Of a stretch of 64,000 nucleotides of DNA, positions 52,681 through 61,242 are shown one piece after another. The notes under the pieces are model-generated. The model worked only from the letters and a program-made list of their open reading frames with translations. It was not told the DNA's origin and searched no databases. Each line of letters starts with the position of its first letter. The stretch's first letter is position 1. The position numbers were made by a program, and so were the translations under genes. Origin of the DNA: CAVTWH01 sp963794685 (GTDB lineage Bacteria; Actinomycetota; Actinomycetes; Mycobacteriales; Micromonosporaceae); NCBI GenBank assembly GCA_963794685.1, contig CAWCFK010000012.1, positions 806,001 through 870,000 on the forward strand. The letters are read 5' to 3'.

Positions 52681-53419
52681 TCAGTAGCTTCGGGTCAGGC
52701 CGCCGTCGACGGTGATGCTGGTGCCGGTGATGTAACCGGCCTGGGCCGAGCAGAGGAACACGACGGCGGCGGCAAGTTCGGCCGGGGAACCGAGCCGCCC
52801 GGCCGGCACGGTCGTCCTGGCCTGCTCCTGGGCCGCCGCGATGTCACCGATCCGGTCGGTGGCGATGCGTCCGGGGTGGACGTGGTTGAGGGTGACGTTG
52901 TGCGCGGCGAACGTGCGCCCGAGCGTCTTGAAGGCGGCGGCCAGACCCGGCCGGTGAGCGCTGGAGAGCATCAGGGTGTCGATCGGTTCGCGTACCGACG
53001 ACGAGCCGATCGCCACGACCCGGCCGAAGCCGCGCTCGCGCATCCCGGGCAGCATCCGCTCCAGGATCTCCATGGGCGACAACACCAGACTCTGGTACGC
53101 CGTCAGCCACTGCTCGCGGGTCGCCTCGAACGGCTTGCCGGCCGGCGGGCCGCCGGTGTTCGCGACGTAGATGTCGACCGGGCCCAGGTCGGTGCCGACG
53201 GCCGACGAGCAGCGCGGGGATCGCGTCGAGATCGGCAGAGTCGAAGGCGTAGCCCCGTGCCCCGGGAAGGGTCGCGGCGACCTGCTCGGCTATGGCTTGA
53301 TCGCGTGATGTCAGGGCGACCTGGACGCCTTCGGCGGCGAGACCTTCGGCGATCGCCCGCCCGATGCCCTTCGACCCACCGGTCACGAGCGCAACCCGCT
53401 TGCCAATCCCTAGTTCCAT
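52681..53419 (-). pseudogene. SDR family oxidoreductase with a single-base frameshift
   Basis: From ATG 53419 (GAGG seven bases upstream) the frame reads MELGIGKRVALVTGGSKGIGRAIAEGLA, a classical SDR, as far as LDAIPALL. Near 53207 one extra base shifts it. In the other frame the remainder reads VGTDLGPVDIYVANTGGPP, then LSPMEILERMLPGM and ITVDGGLTRSY, ending at 52681. The length of 739 bases equals a whole number of codons plus one. In the usual active-site position, this enzyme has SSSVRE and SSAHRP in place of the strict Tyr-x3-Lys, as in some 3-oxoacyl-reductase relatives. It may be damaged or misread. Confidence 0.7.
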
Positions 53420-53519
53420 GCGGCAACCTCGTATCGATCTCGATGATTGGTGACCGGATCTGACTGCGCGCAGGACGCTTCGGAGTGGCTGCGGCGGCAA
53501 CTACAGGTGTCCGAACTAA

Positions 53520-53876
53520 TCAGCCGGACTCTATGGATTCAAAGATGTCGGCGTCGGTCTCCTGCTGCCAGGCAGGCAGGTCAGCCCAGTCTGCAACGTA
53601 GGACGGTTTGGGGTCGGGAAAATGCTTGTAGATCTGCCCGGTCCAGCACAGCGCGATGAAGCGGCCTTTCTGCTCGCGGGTGAGTTTCGTAGCGGCCCGG
53701 TCGGTGGCGTGAAGAAATGCGGTGACTTGCTCGTAGACGGCGGCGGCGCTATCTCGCTCCCACTGCGCGGTCTCGTCCCAGGGTGCGATGTAGCCAGGCC
53801 TTGGTTCGCCGGGGTAGTGGGCTTTGACTCCGGCGATCCACGCGTCACGGAAGATGCGCCCCGGTTCATCCGTCAC
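53520..53876 (-). CDS. Actinobacterial hypothetical protein with an internal duplication
   Basis: A 118-residue protein starting at GTG 53876 behind GAGGAG. Two segments of about 33 residues are related: one begins HYPGEPRPGYIAPWDETAQW, the other HFPDPKPSYVADWADLPAW, each followed by a Glu/Ala-rich helix ending in a (Y/F)E motif. The rest is helical, with LTREQKGRFIALCWTGQIY between the copies. I recall related actinobacterial proteins of unknown function. Charged and aromatic residues suggest an interaction surface. A longer start at 54023 would overlap the oxidase gene and adds unconvincing sequence. Confidence 0.7.
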   Translation of the reverse strand: MTDEPGRIFRDAWIAGVKAHYPGEPRPGYIAPWDETAQWERDSAAAVYEQVTAFLHATDRAATKLTREQKGRFIALCWTGQIYKHFPDPKPSYVADWADLPAWQQETDADIFESIESG

Positions 53877-53958
53877 TGACGGCTCCTCACAGTTCGACCG
53901 CCCGATCGCGGCGAGGGGAAGGCTGATGCTGCTGTATCCATTGGGTACCAGTGCGGAA

Positions 53959-54918
53959 TCATCCGTTGCGCACCAGGCGGGCGACTTCCATGGCGCAGCC
54001 CCAGGACAGCGTGACTCCGGCACCGCCGTGACCGTAGTTGTGGATCAGCATCGCGCCGGGCACTGGCTGCGCCTCAACCCTGATCTCGGGTCGCGTCGGG
54101 CGTAGGCCGACCCGGTGGCCGAGGATCGGCGCTCCGAGTAGCCGTGGGTCGACCTCAGCGCATCTGGCGACGATCGAGGCTGCCACGTCGAGGTCGGGAC
54201 GCATGTTCCAGTCGTCGGGCACGGCCTGGCCACCCAGTACGACTGTGTCCCGATACGGGTAGACGTGGAGTAGATCGATGGAACTACCGGTGTCCTCGGA
54301 AAAGAACTCAGTGATTCCAGGGTTGGCCAGCACGACGAGTTGTCCGCGAACAGCTTTCAGGTCCGGATCGGGTACGAGATCCCGGGCACCTGTGCCGGTG
54401 CAGTTGACGACGACCGGCGCACTGGCGGTGGCCGCGGCCAGAGAGTCGATGCGTCGGTTTTCGACGCGAACGCCAACCGCGTCCAGCCGCTGCTGGAGGT
54501 AATCCAAGTAGGTGGGCATGTCCACGAGCGGCACGCGGTATCGCCACCCGGTGACGAATCCGGATGGCAGTTCGTCGGCATGGCATTCCTCGAACCCGTC
54601 GAGTTGTTCACCCCAGTCAGGGGGATCGATGGCTACTCGGGAAGCCTCCACGCCAGACACCAGCCGTACTCCGGTACCGTCCTGCGCTGCGAGGGTTCGA
54701 AGCACCGACAGGGTGTACTGACTCCAGCTCGCCACCCGGTCGCGTGGCTCCACCAGGTAGGGACCCCACATCGCGCCTGCGGCGGCCGACGTGGTGGCCT
54801 GCGGTGGATCAGCCGACCAGACGCGTACCAGGTGGCCTTCCTCGGCGAGTCGGACAGCCGTGCTGAGTCCGATAACCCCGGCTCCGATGACCAGCGTGTC
54901 TGCGCCTGTGGTAGTCAC
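53959..54918 (-). CDS. D-amino-acid-oxidase-like FAD-dependent oxidoreductase
   Basis: A 319-residue FAD enzyme of the DAO family. The dinucleotide-binding loop GAGVIGLSTAVRLAEEGH is at about residues 12-30. ATTSAAAGAMWGPY, VNCTGTGARDLVPDPDL and the C-terminal HNYGHGGAGVTLSWGCA are characteristic. GTG 54918 overlaps the upstream regulator's stop by GTGA, so the two are translationally coupled. Such enzymes oxidise D-amino acids or glycine-like amines to oxo acids, ammonia and hydrogen peroxide. The substrate cannot be told. Confidence 0.9.
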   Translation of the reverse strand: MTTTGADTLVIGAGVIGLSTAVRLAEEGHLVRVWSADPPQATTSAAAGAMWGPYLVEPRDRVASWSQYTLSVLRTLAAQDGTGVRLVSGVEASRVAIDPPDWGEQLDGFEECHADELPSGFVTGWRYRVPLVDMPTYLDYLQQRLDAVGVRVENRRIDSLAAATASAPVVVNCTGTGARDLVPDPDLKAVRGQLVVLANPGITEFFSEDTGSSIDLLHVYPYRDTVVLGGQAVPDDWNMRPDLDVAASIVARCAEVDPRLLGAPILGHRVGLRPTRPEIRVEAQPVPGAMLIHNYGHGGAGVTLSWGCAMEVARLVRNG

Positions 54919-56360
54919 GGACTCACGCTAGCGCCGGACGGGTGACGGGCCAGTGCCCCAACCAGGTCAGGCAGGAGGTCGGCTACCGAGGTGTTGCGCT
55001 GTCGCCGTCGGAGATCCCGCGACAAGTCCGCGAGCAGTGCGACCGAACGTGGAGAACGGACTTGCGCCAAACGAGGCAGCGCCAATCTGGCTACCCCACA
55101 TGCTTCCGCCAACTTGCCCTGAGCGGTGTATCCGATCGCCAGCCATGCACCCTCGACCAGTGCACGACGTTGGGAAGGATCGTTCATGGAACGGGCGTAG
55201 GCGCCGGTGCGAAGGAGCGATGCGCCCTTGCGCAGCAACTCCCGTCCTCGGTTGGGCTCACCATCGGACACGACACGTCGGCCGGCGAGGATCATGGCGT
55301 ACCCGGCCTGGCAGTCGAGATGATTTGGGGTCAGGTAGTACATCCAGCTTGGCTCGACGCCTCCTGCCCGATCCGCCAGGTGCTGCTGGGACTCCTTCCA
55401 CGCGCGGTCACAGTCTTCGATCCGACCCGCTCCCGCGTAGGCGTACGCCAACCTGGAGGAAACCGACGCACGAACGGCGGCGGGGGTGCCTGCGGATCTG
55501 CGGGCGGCGGCCTCTCCGAGGCTCGTCCCGTCCCGGGATTCGCCGCGTGATGTTGCCTGGAAGGCCAGGTCAGCGAGGATGTGAGCCTCCATCGCGCGGT
55601 AGCCCGAGTCGTGCGCGGCGCGGAGGCCGGTGAAGAAGTAGCGCTGTGCCAACCCATGCTGTCCGGCGTCGAATGCCATCCATCCGGCAAGTTGGGCAAG
55701 GTCCGACAGCGCGATCAGCAGTCGCCGGGTCGTCGCTGGCGTGTGTTCGTGTTCCCGGAGGACGAGCAGAACCGCGCGTACCTGAGCACCCACGTAGCCC
55801 AGACCAGCGGCACCGCCACGTTCGTCGTCCAGGCGCTGGAGATGCGGCACGCTGGCTTCGATCTGAGCCACCAACGGATCATCGGGTGACCCGGCGGGCT
55901 GGGCCGGACTGCGGTTTGTGGCGCGCGCAGCCAGGTAGACGCTGACGGCGTTGGCCAACGCGGCACCGGATACCGAGAGGAACATCCGACGGTCTACGAG
56001 GCCGCCGAGCAGCCAGTCCTCCGCTACCAGCATCGTGCTCGCCAGCATCCACGGCCGGTCCATACCGACGTTCGAGGGCAGCAGCACTTCGCCGTCCGGC
56101 GCGTGCCCCTGCCAGAGTTGGCCCACCGTGACGACTCGACCGAGTTGTCGGGACAGCACGTATGCGGCCAACGCCGGCAGCGGTCTACGAGGTACGCCGC
56201 CGGCGTCCCGCCAGTAGTACGGGGCAGTCTCGGCGACCGTGCCGGGCCCGAAGAGCCGATTCATCTCGCGGGCGAGCCCCCGCGGCGTCAGTCCCGCTTC
56301 GGTGAGCAGGGCGACCAGGACGGGATTGGCACACTCGGCTGAGGTCGCCACCAATGTCAC
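54915..56360 (-). CDS. HTH/TPR regulator coupled to the oxidase gene
   Basis: A 481-residue protein. The first ~70 residues form an unusual winged or HTH-like region (LTEAGLTPRGLAREMNRLFG, then YYWRDAGGVPRRPLPALAAYVLSRQLGRVVTV), as in actinobacterial transcriptional-regulator proteins with TPR tails. The rest (about 160-470) is an alpha-helical repeat of TPR type. It ends overlapping the D-amino-acid-oxidase gene by four bases. GTG 56360 lies directly against an AGGGGG tract; GTG 56351 would have better spacing. The inverted repeat at 56383-56399 lies immediately upstream. I infer autoregulation and control of the oxidase. Confidence 0.78.
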   Translation of the reverse strand: MTLVATSAECANPVLVALLTEAGLTPRGLAREMNRLFGPGTVAETAPYYWRDAGGVPRRPLPALAAYVLSRQLGRVVTVGQLWQGHAPDGEVLLPSNVGMDRPWMLASTMLVAEDWLLGGLVDRRMFLSVSGAALANAVSVYLAARATNRSPAQPAGSPDDPLVAQIEASVPHLQRLDDERGGAAGLGYVGAQVRAVLLVLREHEHTPATTRRLLIALSDLAQLAGWMAFDAGQHGLAQRYFFTGLRAAHDSGYRAMEAHILADLAFQATSRGESRDGTSLGEAAARRSAGTPAAVRASVSSRLAYAYAGAGRIEDCDRAWKESQQHLADRAGGVEPSWMYYLTPNHLDCQAGYAMILAGRRVVSDGEPNRGRELLRKGASLLRTGAYARSMNDPSQRRALVEGAWLAIGYTAQGKLAEACGVARLALPRLAQVRSPRSVALLADLSRDLRRRQRNTSVADLLPDLVGALARHPSGASVSP

Positions 56361-56382
56361 CCCCTGTGCCCGAATGTTCTGC

Positions 56383-56399
56383 CACCGTAGCGAACGGTG
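56383..56399. promoter_or_regulatory. Short palindrome upstream of the HTH/TPR regulator
   Basis: CACCGT-AGCGA-ACGGTG, a perfect 6-bp inverted repeat, lies 23 bases upstream of the regulator start on its strand. It may be its operator. Chance occurrence in GC-rich sequence cannot be excluded. Confidence 0.4.
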
Positions 56400-56944
56400 T
56401 CGATCAATGCGACCCGGAACTTGACGTTCTTGACGGATCCTTCCTCTCCCTGCGACGGACTGGATTGCGATTTCCTGAAGGTCCGCAGATCGCAGCGCCG
56501 AGTCAGCGCAGCGATATCAGCGAATTCCTTGTCAGGGGGCGATGAACCATGTGCAGCTTCGATCGGTCGGGGGAGTCGTCGCGGGGTCTGCCGGGAAAGT
56601 CTTCGCTCATTGAGTTGTCCAGCTGCCGGGAGCCCGAGAGTGCCGCTGCACCTCTTCGCCAGTACGGCAGCGTCGACTGCCTTGTGACCCCGGTACCCCA
56701 GGGCCCTACCCTGCATCCCCTGTGGCGACGACAACCCTGATCAGCCCGTGCCCGCCCGAAGGGGATTTCGGACCGGGCGGCACGGGCACCGGGTCGCCGG
56801 ACACGACAGGCGCTGGCACGCCTGGTCCGGCGACCGCCGGGGACAGCGGCCCCACCGACAGCCGCATCCCCGGACGGGTGGGGCCGGCCGCGCCAGCCGG
56901 CCCCACCCACCCCTGATTGCCCGCAGTCCAGGAAGGACCCAGCC
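56400..56944. other. Gene-poor stretch upstream of the small-gene cassette
   Basis: Several short frames exist (for example 56397-56687, 56549-56740 and 56722-56916), but their third-position GC is lower than that of neighbouring genes and they match nothing I know. A 23-codon frame from ATG 56540 has a nearby GGGGGC tract; I do not call it. The segment ends with a strong hairpin at 56876-56908. Confidence 0.4.
56876..56908. terminator. 13-bp hairpin upstream of the small-gene cassette
   Basis: A 13-bp inverted repeat around a 7-base loop (arms 56876-56888 and 56896-56908), fully GC-rich. It ends 36 bases before the cassette gene at 56945, and may terminate upstream transcription. Confidence 0.6.
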
Positions 56945-57277
56945 GTGTGGCCGTGGACCCGACGCCGAGCCGTCGACACAGCGTCGACTCCCGAACCGAC
57001 CGGGTACGCGGTGCGCACCGACTGGCCCGACGGCACCCACCTGATCTTCGGCTGGCGACGCGCCTGGCGCTCCGCCTGCCGGCTGCTCTTCCGTGACCAC
57101 CGCTACTGGCGCTCCGGCCCGATCCGCCCGCACACCTGGTCCGTTGTCGGCGCTACCCGCACCGTCGTCGCCGCCCACCCGCGCTCGGCCCGGTGCTCGT
57201 CACCGCAGTGCCCGCGCGGGGTACCCCTCGCCGGACCCGGTATCCGCCACCACGGCTCCACCACCCAGACGCCATGA
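56945..57277 (+). CDS. Small basic protein of unknown function
   Basis: A 110-residue protein starting at GTG 56945 with GGAAGGA seven bases upstream. It has a central TGYAVRTDWPDGTHLIFGWRR segment, a WRSACRLLFRDHRYW helix and a C-terminal region with two cysteines in ARCSSPQCPRG. It is rich in Arg and Trp. I do not recognise a named family, but the DWPDGTH pattern recurs in my memory of small actinobacterial proteins. It overlaps the next gene by ATGA, so the two are made together. Confidence 0.65.
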   Translation: MWPWTRRRAVDTASTPEPTGYAVRTDWPDGTHLIFGWRRAWRSACRLLFRDHRYWRSGPIRPHTWSVVGATRTVVAAHPRSARCSSPQCPRGVPLAGPGIRHHGSTTQTP

Positions 57278-57612
57278 GGGGCAAGCCAACGGCCGGCATC
57301 GCCGAACCCGGCCCGGGCAGGTACGCCGCGACCCACTACCCGCTCATCGGCCTTGCCCGGCACATCACCTGCGGCCACCTGCTACTGCCCGGCCAGGACA
57401 TCTGCGGGCGGCGCGCCTACCAGTGCCCGGCGTGCCGGCATCCGCCGATCTGCGCCGAGCGGGCCCATCGCGCTTTCGTCGCCGCCATCGCTCAGCTGGC
57501 ACCCCGACCGGCGCGTACCCGGCCACTGCACCAACTCGCCGGGCTACTCGCCTGCGTCAAACTCGACGACCACGGCACCGTCGTCCGCCTCACCTGGCGG
57601 CCGAACCTGTAA
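57274..57612 (+). CDS. Small protein with zinc-ribbon-like cysteines, unknown function
   Basis: A 112-residue protein from ATG 57274, overlapping the preceding gene by four bases. Its central part, ITCGHLLLPGQDICGRRAYQCPACRHPPICAERAHR, holds five cysteines and several histidines spaced like a zinc-ribbon. The C-terminal HQLAGLLACVKLDDHGTVVRLTWRPN is strand-rich. With its neighbour it forms a two-gene cassette of the kind found beside actinobacterial regulators. Metal binding is inferred from the residues only. Confidence 0.62.
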   Translation: MRGKPTAGIAEPGPGRYAATHYPLIGLARHITCGHLLLPGQDICGRRAYQCPACRHPPICAERAHRAFVAAIAQLAPRPARTRPLHQLAGLLACVKLDDHGTVVRLTWRPNL

Positions 57613-57630
57613 GCCCTTGCTTTCGCGGTT

Positions 57631-58065
57631 TCATGTTCCCTTTGGATGGGCGTTGCGATTGGGGCCGAGGGCGACAAACCATCGATTGCCGTGCCGGTTC
57701 AGCCACAGCTCGTCTGTGTATGGCTGTCCGTCGAGTATCCCGGTGATTTGCGCAGGCTTGGTGGCAGCTGACTCCGTCGACCCTATGGAGATCGTCGTCG
57801 ATGAAAGCCTGTTGCCCCCCAGTTGCGCCAGGCGACTCTTGATCTCCTGCGCTGCGTCGTGATCGGGGTCAGCGATGTCTTTCAGCCGACTGGAGTCGTT
57901 GTTGCGCAGCGCCGATACGTAGGCGTTCGCCGTCGCTTCTGGACTCTCGGTGCCGTGCGGTCCACGGGTAGCGAACATGATGATTGCGGCGGTCGCCGCG
58001 ATCGCTATCAGGATCGCGGCGGTCAGCATCCCTGCCCGTTTCAGGTACGCTGCACGCACTTCCAT
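57631..58065 (-). CDS. Single-pass membrane protein with extracellular DUF4878-like domain
   Basis: A 144-residue protein. A transmembrane helix covers residues 14-33 (LTAAILIAIAATAAIIMFA). The external part contains SPEATANAYVSALRNNDSSRLKDIAD, DPDHDAAQEIKSRLAQLGG and YTDELWLNRHGNRWFVAL, matching the NTF2-like DUF4878/lumazine-type fold found in actinobacterial lipoprotein-like proteins. The codon use is AT-richer than in the surrounding genes, suggesting transfer. ATG 58065 was chosen. It is convergent with the preceding cassette and its promoter overlaps the truncated gene starting at 58081. Confidence 0.72.
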   Translation of the reverse strand: MEVRAAYLKRAGMLTAAILIAIAATAAIIMFATRGPHGTESPEATANAYVSALRNNDSSRLKDIADPDHDAAQEIKSRLAQLGGNRLSSTTISIGSTESAATKPAQITGILDGQPYTDELWLNRHGNRWFVALGPNRNAHPKGT

Positions 58066-58080
58066 GCATCGATGTTAGAG

Positions 58081-58541
58081 GAACTCGCCATCGAGCTGTC
58101 TCCCGCCGAGATCGAAGCGCTCCCCGCCAGGTGGTCATCCTGTTTCCCGGGTATGTCTTCGACGCGGTGGGCAGCGGCCGGATCTGGGAGGACGCCGAAT
58201 CGCACGTTCTGGCCGCCACGCACCAGACCTGGGTGCGCGACCCGTCCACCGGCAACTACCTGCTCGACGTGTTCCGCGAGCCGCACGACGGCGCGACGTG
58301 GATCTGTCGACACGATGAGGCGATCCGGCTTCCCTACAGCGACATCATCGGCCACACCGACGACGGCATCCCGTACCTGGTGCCCGAGCTGGTCCTGTTG
58401 TTCAAGGCCAAGCACGCGCGCCCGAAGGATCAGGCTGACTTCGACCAGACCGTCCCGCGGCTGACCCGAGGCCAACGCAGCGCGCTGGCCGAGTTGCTCG
58501 CCCGTGCGCATCCGGAGCATCCCTGGCTCGCTGACCTGTAG
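58081..58541 (+). pseudogene. Nucleotidyltransferase-like gene remnant lacking its 5' part
   Basis: From about 58140 the frame reads a sequence typical of aminoglycoside-adenylyltransferase-like proteins: VWVRDPSTG-like segment, LLDVFREPHDGATWICRHDEAIRLP, IPYLVPELVLLFKAKHARPKDQADFD, then the end ARAHPEHPWLADL. The N-terminal ~80 residues, which would hold the G-S-x-D-x-D catalytic motif, are missing; upstream sequence belongs to other frames. Stop at 58541. I consider it a truncated remnant, though the C-terminal part retains good codon bias. Confidence 0.6.
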
Positions 58542-58556
58542 CCGAGGCCGTCCCGG

Positions 58557-59645
58557 TCACGCCGGGGCGGGGGCGCCGAGGAGGTCGCGGTACAGGTCGA
58601 GGTAGAGGTTGCCTTTGATGCCGGCGGTCGTGTCGGGGCCGAGTACGCCAGCCTCCGGGGCGTAGGAGACGCCGCCCTTCGGGCCGAGCGGCAGGACGAT
58701 CGCGTCGACAGCAGGTTGGTACGCGGCCAGTTCGGGACCGCCGTCGATCAGGGTGCGGATGTTGGCGGCGACCACGGCGGCGTGCTGCTGCGCCAGGTAG
58801 GCCATCTTCAGCTCGGGGAGCGCGGCGATGTCGCCGACCGCGAAGACCGTGCGCTGACCGGCGAGCCGAAGCTGCGGGTCGACGGCGAGTTGGCCGTTGG
58901 GTTGCCGGGCCGGGGCCAGTTCGGCGTCCAGGTAGTCGGTGGTGGGAACCACGCCGTAGCAGGGGAACCAGAGGTCGGCGGTGATGTCGACGCCGGCTGT
59001 CGTCGTGACCGTGAACGGGCCCCGCTGGCCGGGGGCGGTGCCCGGGAGGTCGCGCAGGCTGGTGCCGAGTAGGAGTTCGACGCCCAGGTCGTCGAGTTGG
59101 GCGCGGAGTTCGGCGCGGAAGTCGTCGGGGAACCGGCCGGAGAGCAGGTCGGTGGCCGGGTCCAGGACGGTGACGGGCTTGTCGGGCCAGGTTGCCTTGA
59201 TCTCACCGGCGAACTCCAGGCCGACCGGGCCGGCGCCGAGCAGCAGTACCCGGGAAGCTTCGGACAGCTCGTGGTGCACGGCCCGCAGCCTCGCGACGCC
59301 GTCGACCCGCTCGGTGCCGTCGATCTTCGCGGGGAACGGATACGCCGAGCCGGTGGCCAGCACGACGAAATCCGCCCGGAGCACCGCGCCGGAAGCCAGC
59401 TCCACCGTGGACGCGCCGACCCGGACCGCCCGGTCGCGGTGGACCCGACCGCGTGCCAGTAGCCCGTCGTACGGGATGAACAGCCGGTCCGCCCACTCGG
59501 GCGCAGCCGCGGCGCGCAGCGTGGCGACGTTGTGCACGAACGTGTCGCGGGGCTCGACCAGGGTCACGTCGGCGAAGTCGTCCAACGCCTTCGCCACCGT
59601 GATACCGCCGTATCCGCCGCCCACCACAACCACGGTTGGTGTCAT
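58557..59645 (-). CDS. NAD(P)/FAD-dependent oxidoreductase (NDH-2/FSP1-like)
   Basis: A 362-residue flavoprotein. ATG 59645 is preceded by GAGGG five bases upstream; a GTG nine codons earlier is an alternative. The FAD loop VVVVGGGYGGITVAKALDD is at the N-terminus, the NAD loop VLLLGAGPVGLEFAGEI lies near residue 145, and FAVGDIAALPELKMAYLAQQHA is the third dinucleotide-fold motif. The type II NADH dehydrogenase/AIF-like group is the best match; the short length and lack of a C-terminal membrane anchor fit the FSP1-like branch. It is divergent from an XRE regulator. Confidence 0.88.
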   Translation of the reverse strand: MTPTVVVVGGGYGGITVAKALDDFADVTLVEPRDTFVHNVATLRAAAAPEWADRLFIPYDGLLARGRVHRDRAVRVGASTVELASGAVLRADFVVLATGSAYPFPAKIDGTERVDGVARLRAVHHELSEASRVLLLGAGPVGLEFAGEIKATWPDKPVTVLDPATDLLSGRFPDDFRAELRAQLDDLGVELLLGTSLRDLPGTAPGQRGPFTVTTTAGVDITADLWFPCYGVVPTTDYLDAELAPARQPNGQLAVDPQLRLAGQRTVFAVGDIAALPELKMAYLAQQHAAVVAANIRTLIDGGPELAAYQPAVDAIVLPLGPKGGVSYAPEAGVLGPDTTAGIKGNLYLDLYRDLLGAPAPA

Positions 59646-59773
59646 CTCAGCCCTCTTCCACTCGTCGGTCACGCAATCGAGCGTGCTCAGCGGGCGGCGA
59701 ATCGGGGAGGCCGGGTTGAGGCTGGTAGTGACAGGGACACCCTGCTGAGCGGCGGCGCTGTTACGTTCGGGTG

Positions 59774-60628
59774 GTGAGCGACAACGAGCTCGGGCTGTTC
59801 CTGCGGACGCGTCGGGAGGCGGTCACGCCGGCCGAAGTCGGGCTGCCCGCTGGCGTACGGCGACGCACGTCGGGGCTGCGCCGGTCGGAGGTGGCCACCC
59901 TCGCCGGGGTGAGTGTGGAGTACCTGACCCGGCTCGAACAGGGGCGCGATCGGCATCCCTCACCGCAGGTGCTCAGCGCGCTCTCCGACGCGCTGCGGTT
60001 GGCCGGGAACGAGCGGGTCCACCTCTACCAGCTCACGAAGGCGGCCGACACCGGCTTCACCTGCCGCGCCAACGCCACGCCGGCGCGAAACGTCCGGCCG
60101 ACGGTCCGGGCGCTGCTCGACAGCCTCGGGCCGACCCCGGCCGTGCTCGTCAACCAGCTCGGCGACATCGTCACCCACACCGTCGGCTACCAGCGGCTGG
60201 CCGGCCCGACCGGGCTGCTGGACGGGGCGCCGCCCAATCTCACCCGGTACGTCTTCACCGATCCCCGCGCGCGCGCCACCTTCCCCGACTGGGACCAACT
60301 GGCCGACGAGCAGGTCGCGGCACTCAAGTACGGCCCGTTCCGGGCAGACCCGAACACGGCGGCGCTCGCCGACGAGCTGACCGTCACGGTGGGGGAGGTG
60401 TTCGCCCGACGGCTGGACACGGTGCCCGGACTGCCGAGGGCGAACGGCACCCTCCGGCTGGCCCACCCACAGGCGGGTGCGCTGCGGCTCGCGTACGAGA
60501 CCCTCGATCTGCCGGCCGACGACGACCAACGGCTGATCGTCTACCTGCCCGCCGACCCGGCCACCTCGACCGCGCTCGACCGACTGATCGCTCAGCGGCC
60601 GCCGTCATTGCGGCTTGTCGCCAGCTGA
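59774..60628 (+). CDS. XRE family regulator with MmyB-like ligand domain
   Basis: A 284-residue regulator. The N-terminal HTH domain includes LRRSEVATLAGVSVEYLTRLEQGRDRHPSPQVLSALSDAL, the standard actinobacterial form. The C-terminal MmyB-like domain (about 105-260) reads VRALLDSLGPTPAVLVNQLGDIVTHTVGYQRLAGP and ends in PPSLRLVAS. The divergent partner is the NAD(P)/FAD oxidoreductase, a common pairing for this regulator class. GTG 59774 has TACGTT six bases upstream and no ribosome site, indicating leaderless transcription; GTG 59771 is an alternative. A small-molecule ligand is inferred. Confidence 0.9.
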   Translation: MSDNELGLFLRTRREAVTPAEVGLPAGVRRRTSGLRRSEVATLAGVSVEYLTRLEQGRDRHPSPQVLSALSDALRLAGNERVHLYQLTKAADTGFTCRANATPARNVRPTVRALLDSLGPTPAVLVNQLGDIVTHTVGYQRLAGPTGLLDGAPPNLTRYVFTDPRARATFPDWDQLADEQVAALKYGPFRADPNTAALADELTVTVGEVFARRLDTVPGLPRANGTLRLAHPQAGALRLAYETLDLPADDDQRLIVYLPADPATSTALDRLIAQRPPSLRLVAS

Positions 60629-60725
60629 GCCACGCAGAGTGATCCCGGAGTGTGCCAACGACGGGTACGCGCGCGTTTCGGGGGCAAAGCCAGCCGCGCG
60701 GGGCAAGGCAGGGCATGATGTCCGG

Positions 60726-61232
60726 GTGGGTGTACTCGTGACTCTTGACCTTGATGATGACTCGCCAATGGTGGGTCTGCCGTGGATCGTGACCTTCGGG
60801 CCCAACTCCGATGAGGAGTCCTGGGAGCCGGTGGTGGTCGGCCCGTACGAGCGCGCGCATGCGCTCGCACTGGCCGAGGAGATCGTCGCCGACGAGGAGC
60901 TGATGGCGGTGGTCGAACCACTGCTCCCGCTCACCTCGGCCGACGAGATCCGGGCCGCTATCGCCGTCTCCGTCAGCGAGGCCGAGGACGAGGAGGACTC
61001 GGACGAAGACACCGACTACACCGACCCCCTCGACCTCGACGACGATGACCTGGACCTCGATGAGGACGACGAAGGCGAAGCCGACGACGAAGGCGACGAA
61101 CTCGACGACCTGGAGGACGACGAAGAAGGGGCTGACGAGGAAGCGGTCCGTGCGCCGCTGACCGCGCCGAGCTCCGAGGAGATCCGTGCCGGGATGGCCC
61201 GGATCGCCGCGAAACTGTCCGCCACCGAATAG
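60726..61232 (+). CDS. Extremely acidic protein of unknown function
   Basis: A 168-residue protein. Residues 1-75 are globular-looking (VTLDLDDDSPMVGLPWIVTFGPNSDEESWEPVVVGPYERAHALALAEEIV). Residues ~80-140 are a nearly continuous run of Asp and Glu. The end is a short helix RAGMARIAAKLSATE. GTG 60726 has CATGAT six bases before it, fitting a leaderless start. Acidic stretches like this may bind metal or basic proteins. A hairpin terminator follows at 61243. Confidence 0.75.
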   Translation: MGVLVTLDLDDDSPMVGLPWIVTFGPNSDEESWEPVVVGPYERAHALALAEEIVADEELMAVVEPLLPLTSADEIRAAIAVSVSEAEDEEDSDEDTDYTDPLDLDDDDLDLDEDDEGEADDEGDELDDLEDDEEGADEEAVRAPLTAPSSEEIRAGMARIAAKLSATE

Positions 61233-61242
61233 CGCGAACGAC

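Noticed and set aside
56397..56916. Three short frames (56397-56687, 56549-56740, 56722-56916) and a 23-codon frame from 56540
   Set aside because: Lower third-position GC than neighbours, no family match, and the last contains a strong terminator hairpin; a short peptide gene cannot be excluded but is not supported.
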